Assembly: GCA_023266845.1 (NCBI GenBank) | Contig: JAHFPH010000024.1 | Location: 1-35,782, forward strand | Source: Rhodospirillaceae bacterium | GTDB lineage: Bacteria > Pseudomonadota > Alphaproteobacteria > JAEULC01 | Reading direction: 5' to 3' | Length of the DNA stretch: 35,782 bases | Part shown: positions 8,713 to 16,693 of the stretch, piece after piece | Layout of the letters: the number at the start of each line of letters is the position of its first letter | Numbering within the stretch: the stretch's first letter is position 1 | Program-made: the position numbers and the translations under genes | Notes under the pieces: generated by a model | Told to the model about the DNA's origin: nothing | What the model saw: only the letters and a program-made list of their open reading frames with translations | Database searches by the model: none

Positions 8713-10002
8713 CTAGCGCACCAGGCCGAAGCTGCGCGGCAGCCACCAATAGACCTCGGGAAAATAGGTCACGAACACCAGCACGACCAGCATGCAGGCG
8801 AGCAGCGGCAAAAGCGGCGGGATCAGCTTGTCCATCGAGATGCGTCCGACCTTGACCGCCACGAACAGCGCGGTGCCGACCGGCGGTGTCGTCAAGCCGT
8901 AGGACAGGTTGATGACCATGATCAGGCCGAGATGCACCAGGTCGATGCCGAATTTCTGCGCCAGCGGAATCAGCATCGGCACCAGCATGATCAGCGCCGG
9001 CGTCATGTCGACGAACATGCCGACGAAGAGCAGGAATACGTTGAGGATGATCAGGAACGCCCATTTGCTGGGGATCAGGTTGAAAAAGCCCTCCGCCAGC
9101 ATGCGCGGCAGGTTTTCATAGGTGAGAATCCACGAGAACACCGAGCAGGTGGCGATCAGCAGCATCACCACCGCGTTGGTCAGGCAGCATTCCCAGATGA
9201 TCTCGGGCAGGTCGCGCCACTTGATCTCCTTGTAGACGAGAATCGTCAGGACCATCGCGTAGACGCAGGCCGCCGCGCCCGCCTCGGTCGCGGTGAAGAC
9301 GCCGGAGATGATCCCGCCCAGGATGATCACCATGGTGAACACGCCGGCCAGGCCGTCGAGCACCCGCACGACCTTCTCGCGCGTCGAAAGCCGCGGCAGG
9401 GTTTTCCGGTGGTACAGCTTGCCGTGCACGAAGCTGGCGACCATCAGCGACAGCCCGATCATGACGCCGGGAACGACGCCGGCGATGAACAGCGCGGCGA
9501 TCGACACGCTGCCCGCGACGTGCGCGAAGATGATCATGCCGATCGATGGCGGGATGATCGGCCCCATGGTCGCGGCGGTCAGCACGATGGCGGTGGCGAA
9601 GCGGCGCGAATAGCCGTCCTTCACCATCGCCGGGATCATCATGCTGCCGATCGACGACACCTCGGCCACCGCCGAGCCGGTGACGCCGCCGAAGAACATC
9701 GAGGCGACGCACACGATCTGCGCCAGGCTGCCGGGCAGCCAGCCGACCAGCACCTCGGCCATGCGGACCAGCCGCATGGCGACGCCGCCGCGCGCCATCA
9801 ACGTGCCGGCGAACACGAAGAAGATCACCGCCAGCAGCGGAAAGGTGTTGATCGCGGTCAGCATGCGCTGGACGATCGTGGCGTTGTCCACGCCGGGCAG
9901 CAGCAGCGTGGCCACCACCGAGGAAACGCCGACCGAAAACGAGATCGGCGTGCCGATCGTCATCAAGCCGACGAAGATCAGGCCGAGGATGATGAGCGTC
10001 AT
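8713..10002 (-). CDS. dctM: TRAP transporter large membrane subunit (TRAP-1)
   Basis: A 429-residue DctM-type protein, the Na+-driven channel subunit of a tripartite ATP-independent periplasmic importer. Family marks are GTPISFSVG near the start, the helix-turn segment GGVTGSAVAEVSSIGSMMIP (about 108-127), ATMGPIIPPSIGMIIFAH, GVFTATEAGA and NLSYGLTTPPVGTALFV; around 12 hydrophobic segments are present. Length is normal. It lies 3 bases after dctQ with GGTGG just before the ATG. It is the last gene of a minus-strand unit gntR-dctP-dctQ-dctM. Confidence 0.93.
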   Translation of the reverse strand: MTLIILGLIFVGLMTIGTPISFSVGVSSVVATLLLPGVDNATIVQRMLTAINTFPLLAVIFFVFAGTLMARGGVAMRLVRMAEVLVGWLPGSLAQIVCVASMFFGGVTGSAVAEVSSIGSMMIPAMVKDGYSRRFATAIVLTAATMGPIIPPSIGMIIFAHVAGSVSIAALFIAGVVPGVMIGLSLMVASFVHGKLYHRKTLPRLSTREKVVRVLDGLAGVFTMVIILGGIISGVFTATEAGAAACVYAMVLTILVYKEIKWRDLPEIIWECCLTNAVVMLLIATCSVFSWILTYENLPRMLAEGFFNLIPSKWAFLIILNVFLLFVGMFVDMTPALIMLVPMLIPLAQKFGIDLVHLGLIMVINLSYGLTTPPVGTALFVAVKVGRISMDKLIPPLLPLLACMLVVLVFVTYFPEVYWWLPRSFGLVR

Positions 10003-10005
10003 GCG

Positions 10006-10512
10006 TCAATCCACCGACTGGCCGATTTGCGACTCGTGACGCCCCCGCAGCGAGTCGACGATGCTCTTGAGCGCGAACAGCATGAACAACACGCCCGAGA
10101 CCGGCATCGCCATGTAGTACCAATAATTCGTGAAAGGGATCGTCTCCATCAGATCGGGACCGAAATCCCGCACGAACACGATGCCGTAACGAAACACGAT
10201 CCAGCCGAATCCGAAGATCAGCAGGCCGATCGCCGCGCCCAGCAGGCGGCGCACGCGGTCGGGAAACGCGTTGAACAGGATGTCGAAGCCGACATGCTCG
10301 CGCTTCGCCACGCAGGCCGCGGCGCCCAGGAACGAAATCCAGATCAGAAAATAGCGGGGAACCTCTTCGGTCCAGGACAGCGCGAAGCCGAACACGTAGC
10401 GTCCGAACACCGCCGCGACGACGACGATGAAAAGCAACGTCGCCTGCACGATGCACACGATTCGAACCGCGGCCAGCGTCCACGCCGCCACGCGATCCAA
10501 CAGATTCAGCAA
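10006..10512 (-). CDS. dctQ: TRAP transporter small membrane subunit (TRAP-1)
   Basis: A 168-residue four-helix DctQ-type protein that pairs with DctM. Typical features are VFGRYVFGFALSWTEEVPRYFLIWISFLG split over helices 2-3, AKREHVGFDILF and a C-terminal helix ending FALKSIVDSLRG. The start is a TTG (complement of 10510-10512), preceded at a good distance by a GGGGG stretch; no ATG fits. A GC hairpin lies between it and the upstream dctP. Confidence 0.9.
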   Translation of the reverse strand: MLNLLDRVAAWTLAAVRIVCIVQATLLFIVVVAAVFGRYVFGFALSWTEEVPRYFLIWISFLGAAACVAKREHVGFDILFNAFPDRVRRLLGAAIGLLIFGFGWIVFRYGIVFVRDFGPDLMETIPFTNYWYYMAMPVSGVLFMLFALKSIVDSLRGRHESQIGQSVD

Positions 10513-10537
10513 GCCAGCCCCCGGATGATGCGCGGAC

Positions 10538-10562
10538 GGGACGGGCGGCGAACGCCCGTCCC
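10538..10562 (-). promoter_or_regulatory. GC-rich hairpin between dctP and dctQ (TRAP-1)
   Basis: A perfect 10-bp inverted repeat, GGGACGGGCG / CGCCCGTCCC, with a 5-base loop lies in the 70-bp gap between dctP and dctQ. No run of T follows in the direction of transcription, so it is better read as an mRNA-stabilising or partially terminating stem that keeps binding-protein levels above those of the permease. Confidence 0.6.
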
Positions 10563-10582
10563 CCCGCGTCTTGGTCGTTCGG

Positions 10583-11557
10583 TTAGAACTTCTTGCCGGT
10601 CTCGAGGATGAACGCGACCGTCTTTTCGACGTCGAGGCGTTTGGCCTCGGAGGTGACCAGCGGCTTGACCGCGTCCATGAAGGGCTGCTTGTCGACCTCG
10701 ATGATCTGGGTGAACTTGGCCTTGAGTTCGACCAGGTCCTTGACCTCCGAGATCTTCCACGCCCCGCGCATATAGGCCTGGGTCAGCGCGCCAGCCTGCA
10801 TGACCGCCGCCTTCTGCTGGTCGTTGAGCGAGTTATAAAGCTTCATCGACATCACGATCAGGTCGGGAATGCGCATGTGCTCGTCGAGCGTGTAGTACTT
10901 CGACACCTCGTAGAACTTTTTCGACACGACCGAGGGATGGTTGTTCTCGGCGCCGTCGACCACGCCGGTCTGCAGCGCGGTATAGAGCTCGGCCCAGGCG
11001 ACCGGCACGCCGGTAGCGCCCATCGCCTCCATGGTCTTCACCATCACCGGCGAGGCCATGACGCGGATCTTCTGGCCCTTCATGTCGGCCGGCGTCTTTA
11101 CCGGCTTTTGGGTGAAGAGGTTGCGCGAACCGGAGTCGATATAGCCGATCTTCTTCAGACCCTTCTCCTCCAGCGCCTTGACGAAATCCTCGGCCTGGGG
11201 CTGCGCCAGGAACCACCAGAAATGCGCTTCGTTCTTGAAAATGAACGGCAGCGAGAACATGTCCATGCCGGGCACGACCTGATTCAGGTTCGAGGCCGAC
11301 ACCGTGGTGAAGCCGATCGTACCGTTGCGCACGCTCTGCACGTTGGCGACGGCGTCGCCGAGCTGCGTGTTGGCATAGGTCTCGACCTTGACCGTGCCCT
11401 TGGTCATTGTCTCCACCTGCTCGGCGAAGAATTTCTCGGCGTAGGTGGAGGGGTGATCGAGCGGCTGAATGCCGGAATATTTGGTGACGATCTGGGCGCT
11501 TGCCGGCGCGGCGAGCAACGCCGCCGCGAGCGCAGCGGAAACGAACAGTTTCTTCAT
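10583..11557 (-). CDS. dctP: TRAP transporter solute-binding protein (TRAP-1)
   Basis: A 324-residue periplasmic receptor. A Sec signal peptide covers about residues 1-22, ending APASAQ. The carboxylate-clamping arginine is Arg165 in GQKIRVM, and the motif ALQTGVVDGAENN is at 194-206. That DGAENN motif is, as I recall, common in receptors for sugar acids such as hexuronates. The start ATG at 11557 has GGGAGGAA upstream. It precedes dctQ and dctM and follows gntR after 186 bases, so the regulator may control it. The ligand is inferred from context only. Confidence 0.92.
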   Translation of the reverse strand: MKKLFVSAALAAALLAAPASAQIVTKYSGIQPLDHPSTYAEKFFAEQVETMTKGTVKVETYANTQLGDAVANVQSVRNGTIGFTTVSASNLNQVVPGMDMFSLPFIFKNEAHFWWFLAQPQAEDFVKALEEKGLKKIGYIDSGSRNLFTQKPVKTPADMKGQKIRVMASPVMVKTMEAMGATGVPVAWAELYTALQTGVVDGAENNHPSVVSKKFYEVSKYYTLDEHMRIPDLIVMSMKLYNSLNDQQKAAVMQAGALTQAYMRGAWKISEVKDLVELKAKFTQIIEVDKQPFMDAVKPLVTSEAKRLDVEKTVAFILETGKKF

Positions 11558-11743
11558 GCTTGGTTCCTCCCTTGGGCAGTCCATGGTGATGCGATGTTTA
11601 CGCCCCGACCGTGCAAGCACCGCGGCGCGGCACGCGCAAATCACGCGGTCGCAAACATGGCGCGGCATCGGTCATTGCGGGCGTCCCCCATAGACAGCAA
11701 ACAGCATATCGCCTCGAAACGCAATCCCGCGGCGCGCTGCGGG
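11558..11743 (-). other. Gap between gntR and TRAP-1 dctP
   Basis: A 186-bp non-coding gap. It holds the dctP ribosome site and a short stem, CCCGC / GCGGG at 11726-11743, just after the gntR stop. I see no copy of the palindrome found upstream of gntR and no convincing promoter, so whether dctP has its own promoter here is open. Confidence 0.5.
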
Positions 11744-12511
11744 TCAGTCGTTGACGCCGGCCTTGGAGATGGCCCGATAGCGCTCGCGGCTGTTGGTCAA
11801 ATGCCGGCGCATGGCGCCACGCGCCGCCGTTGGATCGCGCTGCTGAATCGCGGCGCAAATCGCGCGGTGTTCATCCTGGATGCCCGCCAAATAGGCACGC
11901 TGATCCTCGCTGCGCTCGGCGGTCGGCCGAACGGTCCGGCGCGGTATCACGAACCGGCCCAGGAACTCCAGGAACCGGGCGAACTGCGGATTGCCCGTGG
12001 CGTCGGCGATGGCGCGGTGGAACGCCACGTCCTCGTCCACGCCGGACTCGCCGCGCGCAAAGGCCGTGTCCATGGCGCCGAGCGCCGCGCGGATGCCGCG
12101 TAATTGGGCGGCCGATCCGCGCTCGGCCGCCAACCCCGCCGATTCGATCTCCACGCCCATGCGCAGCTCGACGACGTTCAACACCTCGCCGATCGATTTG
12201 AGGCCGTCGGGATCGATGCGGAAGGGCCTGCCGCCCGCGTCGCTGGCGACGAACGCCCCCACACCCTGGCGCGTCGTCACCAGGCCCTCGGCGCGCAGCG
12301 CCGCGACCGCTTCGCGCACCACCGTGCGGCTGACGCCCATCGCCGCCATCATCGCCTGCTCGGTCGGCAGGCGCTCGCCGGGCTTCAGCCGGCCGCCCAC
12401 GATCTCGGCGCTAAGCCGCTCCACCACCCCGCGCGTCAGATTGCGCGGCGGATGCAGCGGGCGAAGCACGGCGTGATGGGCGGTCGGCCTTGACAAGCGC
12501 TCTGCCCCCAT
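11744..12511 (-). CDS. GntR-family regulator, FadR/FCD subfamily
   Basis: A 255-residue repressor-type protein. The winged helix spans about residues 24-90 (LTRGVVERLSAEI, GERLPTEQAMMAAMGVSRTVVREAVAAL, GLVTTRQGVGAFV). The C-terminal FCD effector domain spans about 105-240, with metal-ligand candidates in FHRAIADATGN, DEHRAICAAI and MRRHL. FCD proteins of this kind usually sense sugar acids or other carboxylates. The ATG at 12511 lacks a clear ribosome site, so the start could be slightly downstream. The 21-bp operator begins four bases upstream of this ATG, which points to autorepression and control of the divergent TRAP-2 operon. Confidence 0.9.
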   Translation of the reverse strand: MGAERLSRPTAHHAVLRPLHPPRNLTRGVVERLSAEIVGGRLKPGERLPTEQAMMAAMGVSRTVVREAVAALRAEGLVTTRQGVGAFVASDAGGRPFRIDPDGLKSIGEVLNVVELRMGVEIESAGLAAERGSAAQLRGIRAALGAMDTAFARGESGVDEDVAFHRAIADATGNPQFARFLEFLGRFVIPRRTVRPTAERSEDQRAYLAGIQDEHRAICAAIQQRDPTAARGAMRRHLTNSRERYRAISKAGVND

Positions 12512-12514
12512 GAT

Positions 12515-12535
12515 GTTGTATGATCATCGTACAAC
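12515..12535. promoter_or_regulatory. Operator between gntR and TRAP-2, probable GntR site
   Basis: A 21-bp palindrome: left arm GTTGTATGAT, central C, right arm ATCGTACAAC, with nine of ten arm pairs matching. The TTGTA...TACAA shape is typical of FadR-type GntR operators. It begins four bases upstream of the gntR ATG and lies in the shared control region with TRAP-2. TATGAT (12519-12524) inside it could serve as a -10 box for the plus strand; TTGACA lies at 12490-12495, but the 23-base spacing is too long for a canonical pair. Confidence 0.7.
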
Positions 12536-12699
12536 AATGAAAAATGAATAACATCGGGAGGATCGTCCGGTCAATCCATCGCGAAAAACAATTCCGCCCG
12601 GCGCGCGTTGCGATCGACGCGGATCGGGGCGGCGCCGTTGGGTGATCGCCGCAAGCGGGGACCGCAGGAAGACCTGAACCAAGGGGAGGAAACGGCATC
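12536..12699 (+). other. Leader region of the TRAP-2 operon
   Basis: A 164-bp stretch between the operator and dctP. It contains the GGGGAGG ribosome site of dctP and a possible 33-codon reading frame (12544-12645) without a good ribosome site. I see no strong hairpin or known riboswitch motif. The length would allow a long 5' leader if transcription starts at the operator. Confidence 0.4.
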
Positions 12700-13710
12700 A
12701 TGAATCGACGCGACGTTCTGTGGACCGGCATGGCGGCGATCGCCGTGGCGGTAGCCGGGTTCGGCTTCGGCGCGCCGGCGCTGGGCCAGGACAAGATGGT
12801 ACTGAAGGCCGCCGACGTCTGGCCGGTGGGCTATCCGACCGTGGACGCCGTGCTCGGCATCGGCAAGAAGCTCGAAGCCGCGACCAAGGGCCGCCTCAGC
12901 GTTCAAATGTTTCCGTCGATGCAGCTGGGCGGCGAGAAAGAGATGATCGAGCAGGCGCAGGTGGGCGCGTTGCAGTTCGCGCGCATCAGCGTCGGCCCGA
13001 TGGGCCCGATCGTCGACGAACTCAATGTTTTCAACATGCCGTTCGTGTTCCGCGACGTGCCGCACATGAACAAGGTGATCGACGGCGACATCGGCCAGGA
13101 ATTGCTGGACAAGCTCAGCAACGCGCCGGCGAGCAAGTTGATCGGCCTGTGTTGGATGGATGCCGGCGCGCGCAGCTTCTACAACTCCAAGAAGCCGATC
13201 AAGACGATCGACGACCTGAAGGGCCTGAAAATCCGCATGATGGGCAATCCCATTTTCGTGGACACGGCCAACGCGCTCGGCGCCAACGGCATCGCCATGG
13301 GCTTCGACCAGCTGGTCAGCGCGCTGCAAACCGGCGTGGTCGACGGCGCCGAGAACAATCCGCCGAGCTACGAGACCGGCAAGCACTACCAGTTCGCCAA
13401 GTACTATTCGCTCAGCGAACATCTGATCATCCCCGAAATCCTGGTGTTCTCGAAGGTCACCTGGGATAAGCTGTCCAAGGACGACCAGGCGATGATCAAG
13501 AAGTTCAGCAAGGAAGCGCAGCTGGAAGAGCGCAAGCTGTGGAACGTGAAGGAAGCCGGCTCGTTGGCCGAACTGAAGAAGAACGGCATCGAGATCGTGA
13601 CCTTCTCGCCCGCCGAGAAGGCGAAGTTCCAGGCCGCGGTAAAGCCGGTCTGGGACAAGTACGGCGCCAAGTACACCGCCCTGGTCAAGCGCATCCAGGA
13701 TGTGAAGTAA
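12700..13710 (+). CDS. dctP: TRAP transporter solute-binding protein (TRAP-2)
   Basis: A 336-residue periplasmic receptor. The N-terminus MNRRDVLWTG followed by a hydrophobic stretch and GAPALGQ looks like a Tat-type signal, unlike the Sec signals of the other TRAP receptors here. The ligand-clamping arginine is Arg179 in GLKIRM, and TGVVDGAENNPPSYE starts near 211. This resembles the TRAP-1 receptor motif, so related ligands are plausible. GGGGAGG precedes the ATG. It heads the operon dctP-dctQ-dctM-dctP2 and lies downstream of the gntR operator. Confidence 0.92.
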   Translation: MNRRDVLWTGMAAIAVAVAGFGFGAPALGQDKMVLKAADVWPVGYPTVDAVLGIGKKLEAATKGRLSVQMFPSMQLGGEKEMIEQAQVGALQFARISVGPMGPIVDELNVFNMPFVFRDVPHMNKVIDGDIGQELLDKLSNAPASKLIGLCWMDAGARSFYNSKKPIKTIDDLKGLKIRMMGNPIFVDTANALGANGIAMGFDQLVSALQTGVVDGAENNPPSYETGKHYQFAKYYSLSEHLIIPEILVFSKVTWDKLSKDDQAMIKKFSKEAQLEERKLWNVKEAGSLAELKKNGIEIVTFSPAEKAKFQAAVKPVWDKYGAKYTALVKRIQDVK

Positions 13711-13730
13711 CAGCTCAGCCGCAACCGGGG

Positions 13731-13753
13731 CCCGCCGGACCTAATCCGGCGGG
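13731..13753 (+). promoter_or_regulatory. GC-rich hairpin between dctP and dctQ (TRAP-2)
   Basis: A perfect 9-bp inverted repeat, CCCGCCGGA / TCCGGCGGG, with a CCTAA loop, sits 20 bases after the dctP stop and 45 bases before dctQ. There is only TCTTG after it, not a T run, so complete termination is unlikely. It is in the same place as the hairpins in TRAP-1, TRAP-3 and the ABC operon. Confidence 0.6.
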
Positions 13754-13798
13754 TCTTGTGCGTTCCACGGACGTCCAACGGGAAGGAAGCTAGGGATC

Positions 13799-14317
13799 AT
13801 GAAGCCGGGCTATGTCCGCGCGATGGACGCACTGTACCTTCTATGCGTCGCGATCGCCGGTTTCTGCATCGTTGTCATGACCGTCGTGATTCCCGTGGGC
13901 GTGTTTTTCCGCTACGTGCTGAACAGCGCGCTCGCGTGGCCCGAACCGGCGGCCACGCTCATGATGATCTTCTTCACTTTCTTCGGCGGCGCCGCGTGCT
14001 ATCGGGCGAGAGTGCACATCAGCGTGATCGTGTTCGTCGGCCTTTTGGTCGGCGACACGGCGAAGAAGGTCGCGGCCCATGTCGTGGAAGTCGCGGTCGC
14101 GGCATTGGCCCTGTTTATGCTGATCTGGGGCGCCGAGCTCGCGACGACGACCTGGCACCAGGTCATCGCCGAATTTCCGTGGCTGCTGGTGGGCATCACC
14201 TATCTGCCGGTCCCGGCCGCCGCCTTCATCACGCTCCTGTTCGTGTTGGAGCGCGTGTGGATCGGCCAGCCGCCGCCCAATTCGTTCATCTATCGCGAGC
14301 CGCCGAGCGTGAATTGA
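13799..14317 (+). CDS. dctQ: TRAP transporter small membrane subunit (TRAP-2)
   Basis: A 172-residue DctQ-type protein with four hydrophobic segments (about 12-35, 50-68, 78-108 and 128-153). The family segment FFRYVLNSALAWPEPAATLMM is present, followed by ACYRARVHISV. GGAAGGA precedes the ATG. It pairs with the DctM encoded 42 bases downstream. Confidence 0.9.
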   Translation: MKPGYVRAMDALYLLCVAIAGFCIVVMTVVIPVGVFFRYVLNSALAWPEPAATLMMIFFTFFGGAACYRARVHISVIVFVGLLVGDTAKKVAAHVVEVAVAALALFMLIWGAELATTTWHQVIAEFPWLLVGITYLPVPAAAFITLLFVLERVWIGQPPPNSFIYREPPSVN

Positions 14318-14359
14318 GACGCGCGCCTCGCGGCGCCGCCAATCGAAGGGGAATAGTCC

Positions 14360-15643
14360 GTGGATCTTCTGGTGCTGCTTGGTTCCTTTTTCGTCTTTAT
14401 CGCGTTCAGCATTCCCATCGCCTACGCCATGGGCCTGGCGGCGCTGGTGGCGGCATCGTGGGTCGATATCCCTTGGCAAGCCGCGATGATCAAGATGGCC
14501 GACGGCGTCAACAAGTTCTCGCTGCTGGCGATCCCGTTCTTCGTGCTGGCCGGCGCCATCATGGCCGAAGGCGGCATGGCGCGGCGGCTGGTGGCCATGG
14601 CCAACGTGTTCGTGGGCTTCATCCGCGGCGGCTTGGCGCTGGTGAACGTGCTCGCCTCGACCATGTTCGGCGCGATCTCGGGCTCGTCGGTGGCGGATAC
14701 CTCGTCGATCGGCACGGTGATGATCCCGCAGATGGTCAGGCACGGCTATCCGCGCGTGTTCGCGGTGAACATAACCATCACCGGTTCGGTCCAGGCGATT
14801 CTGATCCCGCCCAGCCACAACATGGTGATCTACTCGCTGGCGGCCGGCGGCTCGATCTCGATCGCGCATCTGTTCGTGGCGGGCTTTTTCCCGGGTTTCC
14901 TGTTGGGCGGCTCGCTGATCGCCTTGGTGCTGATCTACGCCTACCGCTACGACTTTCCCAAGGGCCAGCCGGTGCCGCTGCGCAAGGCCGTCAAGACGGT
15001 GATCGAGGGCCTGTGGGGCCTCGGCACCATGATCATCATCCTTGGCGGCATCCTGGCCGGCATTTTCACGGCCACCGAATCGGCCGCGGTGGCCGTGGTC
15101 TACGCGTTCTGCGTGACCATGTTCGTCTATCGCGACTACCGCTGGCGCGACCTGCACCACCTGGTGCACCGCACGGTCAAGACCGTGTCGATGGTGATGA
15201 TGCTGATCGCGTTCGCGTCGTGCTTCGGATACATCATGGCGCTGATGCAGATTCCGGCCAAGGTCACCGGGTTCTTCCTGACCGTGACCGAGAACAAGTA
15301 CGTCCTGCTGCTGCTGATCAACGTCATGCTGCTGATCCTGGGCTGCATCATGGACATGGCGCCGCTGATCCTGATCTGCACGCCGATTCTGCTGCCGGTG
15401 GTCGTGAAGTTCGGCATCGACCCGATTCATTTCGGCATGATCATGATGGTGAACCTGGGGATCGGGCTGATCACGCCGCCGGTCGGCGCGGTGTTGTTCG
15501 TCGGCTGCGCGGTCGGCAAAGTGAGCATCGAGGAGGCCACGCGGCATCTGCTGCCATTCCTTTGCGCGATGCTGGTGGCGTTGGGGCTGGTGACCTATGT
15601 GCCCTGGTTCTCGCTTTGGCTGCCGAGCCTGCTCAAATTGTAA
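14360..15643 (+). CDS. dctM: TRAP transporter large membrane subunit (TRAP-2)
   Basis: A 427-residue DctM-type channel subunit beginning with a GTG (14360) that has AAGGGGAA 7 bases upstream. Conserved elements are GAISGSSVADTSSIGTVMIPQM, a PPSHNMVIYS loop, GIFTATESAAV and NLGIGLITPPVGAVLFVG. About 12 hydrophobic segments; length normal. The PPSHNM variant of the usual PPS loop differs from the other two DctM proteins here, so the three transporters are not recent copies of each other. Confidence 0.93.
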   Translation: MDLLVLLGSFFVFIAFSIPIAYAMGLAALVAASWVDIPWQAAMIKMADGVNKFSLLAIPFFVLAGAIMAEGGMARRLVAMANVFVGFIRGGLALVNVLASTMFGAISGSSVADTSSIGTVMIPQMVRHGYPRVFAVNITITGSVQAILIPPSHNMVIYSLAAGGSISIAHLFVAGFFPGFLLGGSLIALVLIYAYRYDFPKGQPVPLRKAVKTVIEGLWGLGTMIIILGGILAGIFTATESAAVAVVYAFCVTMFVYRDYRWRDLHHLVHRTVKTVSMVMMLIAFASCFGYIMALMQIPAKVTGFFLTVTENKYVLLLLINVMLLILGCIMDMAPLILICTPILLPVVVKFGIDPIHFGMIMMVNLGIGLITPPVGAVLFVGCAVGKVSIEEATRHLLPFLCAMLVALGLVTYVPWFSLWLPSLLKL

Positions 15644-15687
15644 AAACGTACGCCGCGGCTGGTGTCCCGCCGGAAAGGATTGAAACG

Positions 15688-16683
15688 ATGAGATCGAAGG
15701 CAATAGCCGGGCTGCTGACGATCATCCTGGCGCTTTCGTTCGCGCAGGCGGCGGCGGAGCCCGTCGCCTGGGAGCTGGTCAACGAATATCCCGCCTCCGC
15801 GCTGCCAGGCGAGGCCGACACCTATTTCGCCGCCGCCATCAACCAGCGCCTTGCCGGCAAGTTGACGGTCAAGCCGGTGTTCGATGCCGCTTCGGGCCTA
15901 CGCTCGAAGGACCAGCTCAAGGCGGTCGCCACCGGGCGGTTCGCCATGGCCGACACCTTCGGCGGCGCGGCCGGCGACGACCACGCGCTGTTGCTGCTCT
16001 CGTCGCTGCCGTTTCTCGCCCCCTCGGCGGACCATGCCAAGATACTGTTCGATCTGGCGCGCCCGGCCTATGAGCGAGTATTCGCGGCGATGAACCAGAA
16101 GCTGCTCTATGTGTCGCCGTGGCCGCCGTCTGGACTCTGGGCCACCGGGCCGATCGGCGACATAGCGGCGCTCAAGGCCCTCAAGGTGCGCACCTACGAC
16201 AAGACCGGCACCGACGTGCTGACACGGGTGGGGGCCATTGCATCGGTCGTCTCGTTCGCCGATCTCAACGCCAAGCTCGAATCGGGCGAAATCAACGCCG
16301 TGCTGTCATCGGGCGACGGCGGAGCCGGTCGCCAGCTTTGGAAATACCTGAAACACTTCGCCGATGTCGGCTACGCCATCCCGCTAAGCTTTTCGACCGT
16401 AAACCTGGATGCCTGGAAATCGCTCGACGAAACTTCCCGCTCTGCGATCGAGTCGGTTGCCGTTGAAACCACGGCGCGGCAATGGGCCGCGATGACTGGC
16501 CGGGTCGAGCGCAATTTCATCCGTATGCGCGAGAATGGCGTGACGATCGATGGCAGCCCCCCGTCCGACGTGAGCGCGGCGCTGCGCCTGGCGGCGGATG
16601 CGGCGCTCGCCGACTGGCTGTCGCGTGCCGGCGCGGAGGGCAAAAAGCTGCTCGATGACTATTACGCCCGAGTCCGCCGCTAG
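15688..16683 (+). CDS. Additional, divergent TRAP solute-binding protein in the TRAP-2 operon
   Basis: A 331-residue DctP-family protein with a Sec signal peptide (about 1-23, ending AAAEP). It keeps the receptor arginine (Arg168 in LKALKVRTYD) and the following pattern VVSFADLNAKLESGEINAVLSS, where the usual GxVDGxE segment has become GEINAVLSSGDGG. It lies 44 bases after dctM with a good GGAAAGGA ribosome site, giving TRAP-2 two binding proteins. It may widen the substrate range, act as a sensor, or serve another membrane pair. It ends 10 bases from the convergent enolase-family gene. The family call is firm; the role is open. Confidence 0.8.
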   Translation: MRSKAIAGLLTIILALSFAQAAAEPVAWELVNEYPASALPGEADTYFAAAINQRLAGKLTVKPVFDAASGLRSKDQLKAVATGRFAMADTFGGAAGDDHALLLLSSLPFLAPSADHAKILFDLARPAYERVFAAMNQKLLYVSPWPPSGLWATGPIGDIAALKALKVRTYDKTGTDVLTRVGAIASVVSFADLNAKLESGEINAVLSSGDGGAGRQLWKYLKHFADVGYAIPLSFSTVNLDAWKSLDETSRSAIESVAVETTARQWAAMTGRVERNFIRMRENGVTIDGSPPSDVSAALRLAADAALADWLSRAGAEGKKLLDDYYARVRR

Positions 16684-16693
16684 GGGTATGCAC

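Noticed and set aside
8932-10611. Long plus-strand open frame opposite the TRAP-1 genes
   Set aside because: Its translation is dominated by His, Arg, Gln and Asp with no domain pattern; it is the mirror of dctM and dctQ in GC-rich DNA.
12544-12645. 33-codon reading frame in the TRAP-2 leader, a possible leader peptide
   Set aside because: No good ribosome site, no repeated regulatory codons and no paired attenuator hairpins; likely chance.
13841-15703. 620-codon minus-strand open frame opposite TRAP-2
   Set aside because: Same biased composition and full overlap with clear DctQ and DctM genes; a shadow frame.
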